Origin: Formosa algae
Lineage (GTDB): Bacteria; Bacteroidota; Bacteroidia; Flavobacteriales; Flavobacteriaceae
Direction of reading: 5' to 3'
Assembly: GCF_001439665.1 (NCBI RefSeq)
Contig: NZ_LMAK01000014.1
Coordinates: 62,001 to 126,000 of the forward strand
Length of the DNA stretch: 64,000 bases
The notes under the pieces are model-generated. The model was not told the DNA's origin. It saw only the letters and a program-made list of their open reading frames with translations, and searched no databases. Position 1 is the first letter of the stretch. Every line of letters begins with the position of its first letter. A program made the position numbers and the translations under genes. Shown piece after piece: positions 63,298 through 64,000 of this stretch.

Positions 63298-64000
63298 TGA
63301 ATTCATTATTAAAACGGCAAATACGGAAATATTTAAATGAAGGGGAACTTGATGCCAATTTAGAACCTTTTATTGATGCCGTAAATAAGTCTTATAATAA
63401 TTATGATGAGCATTTTGACATGTTGCAACGCGCTATGAGTATTAGTTCTGAAGAGTTGTTTTCTGCCAATCAGAAATTACATAAAGAAGCCAAAGCTCAA
63501 CAAAAACTTATCGATAAATTAAAGAGCGTTATTAATACACTTAAAGTTTACGACTTATCTGAAACCGATAAAACGGATGATGGCGGTGAGTTAAGCGGAC
63601 TTCATTTGGTGAATTTTTTAGATAGTCAGACTAAAGATATTATAGAAATTAATGCCCAACGCGAGCAAGTTTTACAAAAATTAGCCCAACAAAATCAAGA
63701 ATTAAGTGATTATGCCCATATGGTTTCTCACGATTTAAAATCACCTTTACGAAGTATCGATTCCTTAACGGCATGGTTAAAAGAAGATTATCAAGATAAA
63801 ATTGATGAAGAAGGAAATACACATCTTAACCTAATCCGGAATAATGTAGAAAAAATGGATAAGTTGATTAGTGGTATTTTAGATTATACCACCATTAGTA
63901 AGAATAAATCCGATTTTTATGATGTCGATGTCAATAAATTAATAGACAATATTATTGAAGCTATTGCAGTGCCAGATCACATAACTATTCGTAAAACCAC
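63297..64000 (+). CDS. Histidine kinase, truncated by the window end
   Basis: ATG at 63297 overlaps the FIST stop (TAATG). 234 codons are visible. The N-terminal 135 residues form coiled-coil and linker (SAEELFSANQKLHKEAKAQQKL in spirit, with SSEELFSANQKLH), followed by the H-box DYAHMVSHDLKSPLRSID, nearly the same as in the upstream PAS kinase. The ATP-binding domain is beyond the edge. It has no membrane helix, so it is soluble and probably takes its signal from the FIST protein. The gene continues outside the window. Confidence 0.88.
   Translation, partial: MNSLLKRQIRKYLNEGELDANLEPFIDAVNKSYNNYDEHFDMLQRAMSISSEELFSANQKLHKEAKAQQKLIDKLKSVINTLKVYDLSETDKTDDGGELSGLHLVNFLDSQTKDIIEINAQREQVLQKLAQQNQELSDYAHMVSHDLKSPLRSIDSLTAWLKEDYQDKIDEEGNTHLNLIRNNVEKMDKLISGILDYTTISKNKSDFYDVDVNKLIDNIIEAIAVPDHITIRKT

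Overview
The window reads as a low-GC chromosomal segment of a marine-type member of the Bacteroidota, most likely Flavobacteriaceae. The support is TAnnTTTG promoter -7 boxes, A-rich leaders without strong Shine-Dalgarno sequences, a TonB-dependent receptor with a carboxypeptidase-like N-terminal domain, a Bacteroidota TssD/Hcp-like protein, and the intergenic repeat word GAGCGGAGTCGAGA. No integrase, transposase, plasmid origin or CRISPR array was seen.

Layout. 1-2.3 kb: ordinary genes (end of a PepSY-type membrane protein, SlyD-type FKBP, PfkB sugar kinase, small HTH-like protein). 2.4-43.1 kb: a 40 kb accessory block made almost wholly of poorly characterised proteins. These include a TssD/Hcp-like protein, a TPR histidine kinase with a NarL-type regulator, large TPR/helical proteins, SMI1/KNR4, a vWA protein with a coiled-coil partner and a divergent adenylosuccinate synthetase homologue, an HD alarmone-hydrolase-like protein, DUF1963, DUF2262 and DUF2314-ankyrin proteins, an endonuclease V-like protein, two leucine-rich-repeat paralogues and a 1667-residue DUF4132-type protein. 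43.1-43.9 kb: a tandem intergenic repeat and tRNA-Gly(UCC). 44.2-52.6 kb: a pyridoxamine-oxidase-fold stress protein, the four-gene ligase-associated DNA repair operon (exonuclease, ATP-dependent ligase, Lhr-like helicase, PdeM nuclease), topoisomerase IB, a BLUF blue-light sensor and a CsbD-like protein. 52.9-58.9 kb: a 51-residue small protein, an NhaD-type antiporter, and a TonB receptor set with a His/Cys-rich small protein and a lipoprotein. 59.2 kb to the end: a signalling operon of receiver protein, H-NOX, PAS histidine kinase, FIST protein and a second histidine kinase cut by the window end.

Main observation. Twelve promoters in the accessory block share one architecture: a 14-bp box (consensus TCACTGAATWCCGK), 7 bp, 17 bp, then a TAnnTTTG-like -7 box. 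The 24-bp distance is the same in all twelve on both strands. The usual -33 TTTG is absent. Three divergent gene pairs carry one copy facing each way. These promoters head nearly every uncharacterised transcription unit between 2.4 and 43 kb, so the block looks like one regulon dispersed over about a dozen operons. The two-component pair at 5.4-8.0 kb lies at the end of one of these operons and is the best local candidate for its regulator. Several members resemble families seen in immunity or conflict loci (SUKH, DUF1963, DUF2314, ankyrin, LRR, vWA, DUF4132). The biological role of the regulon is not evident from sequence alone.
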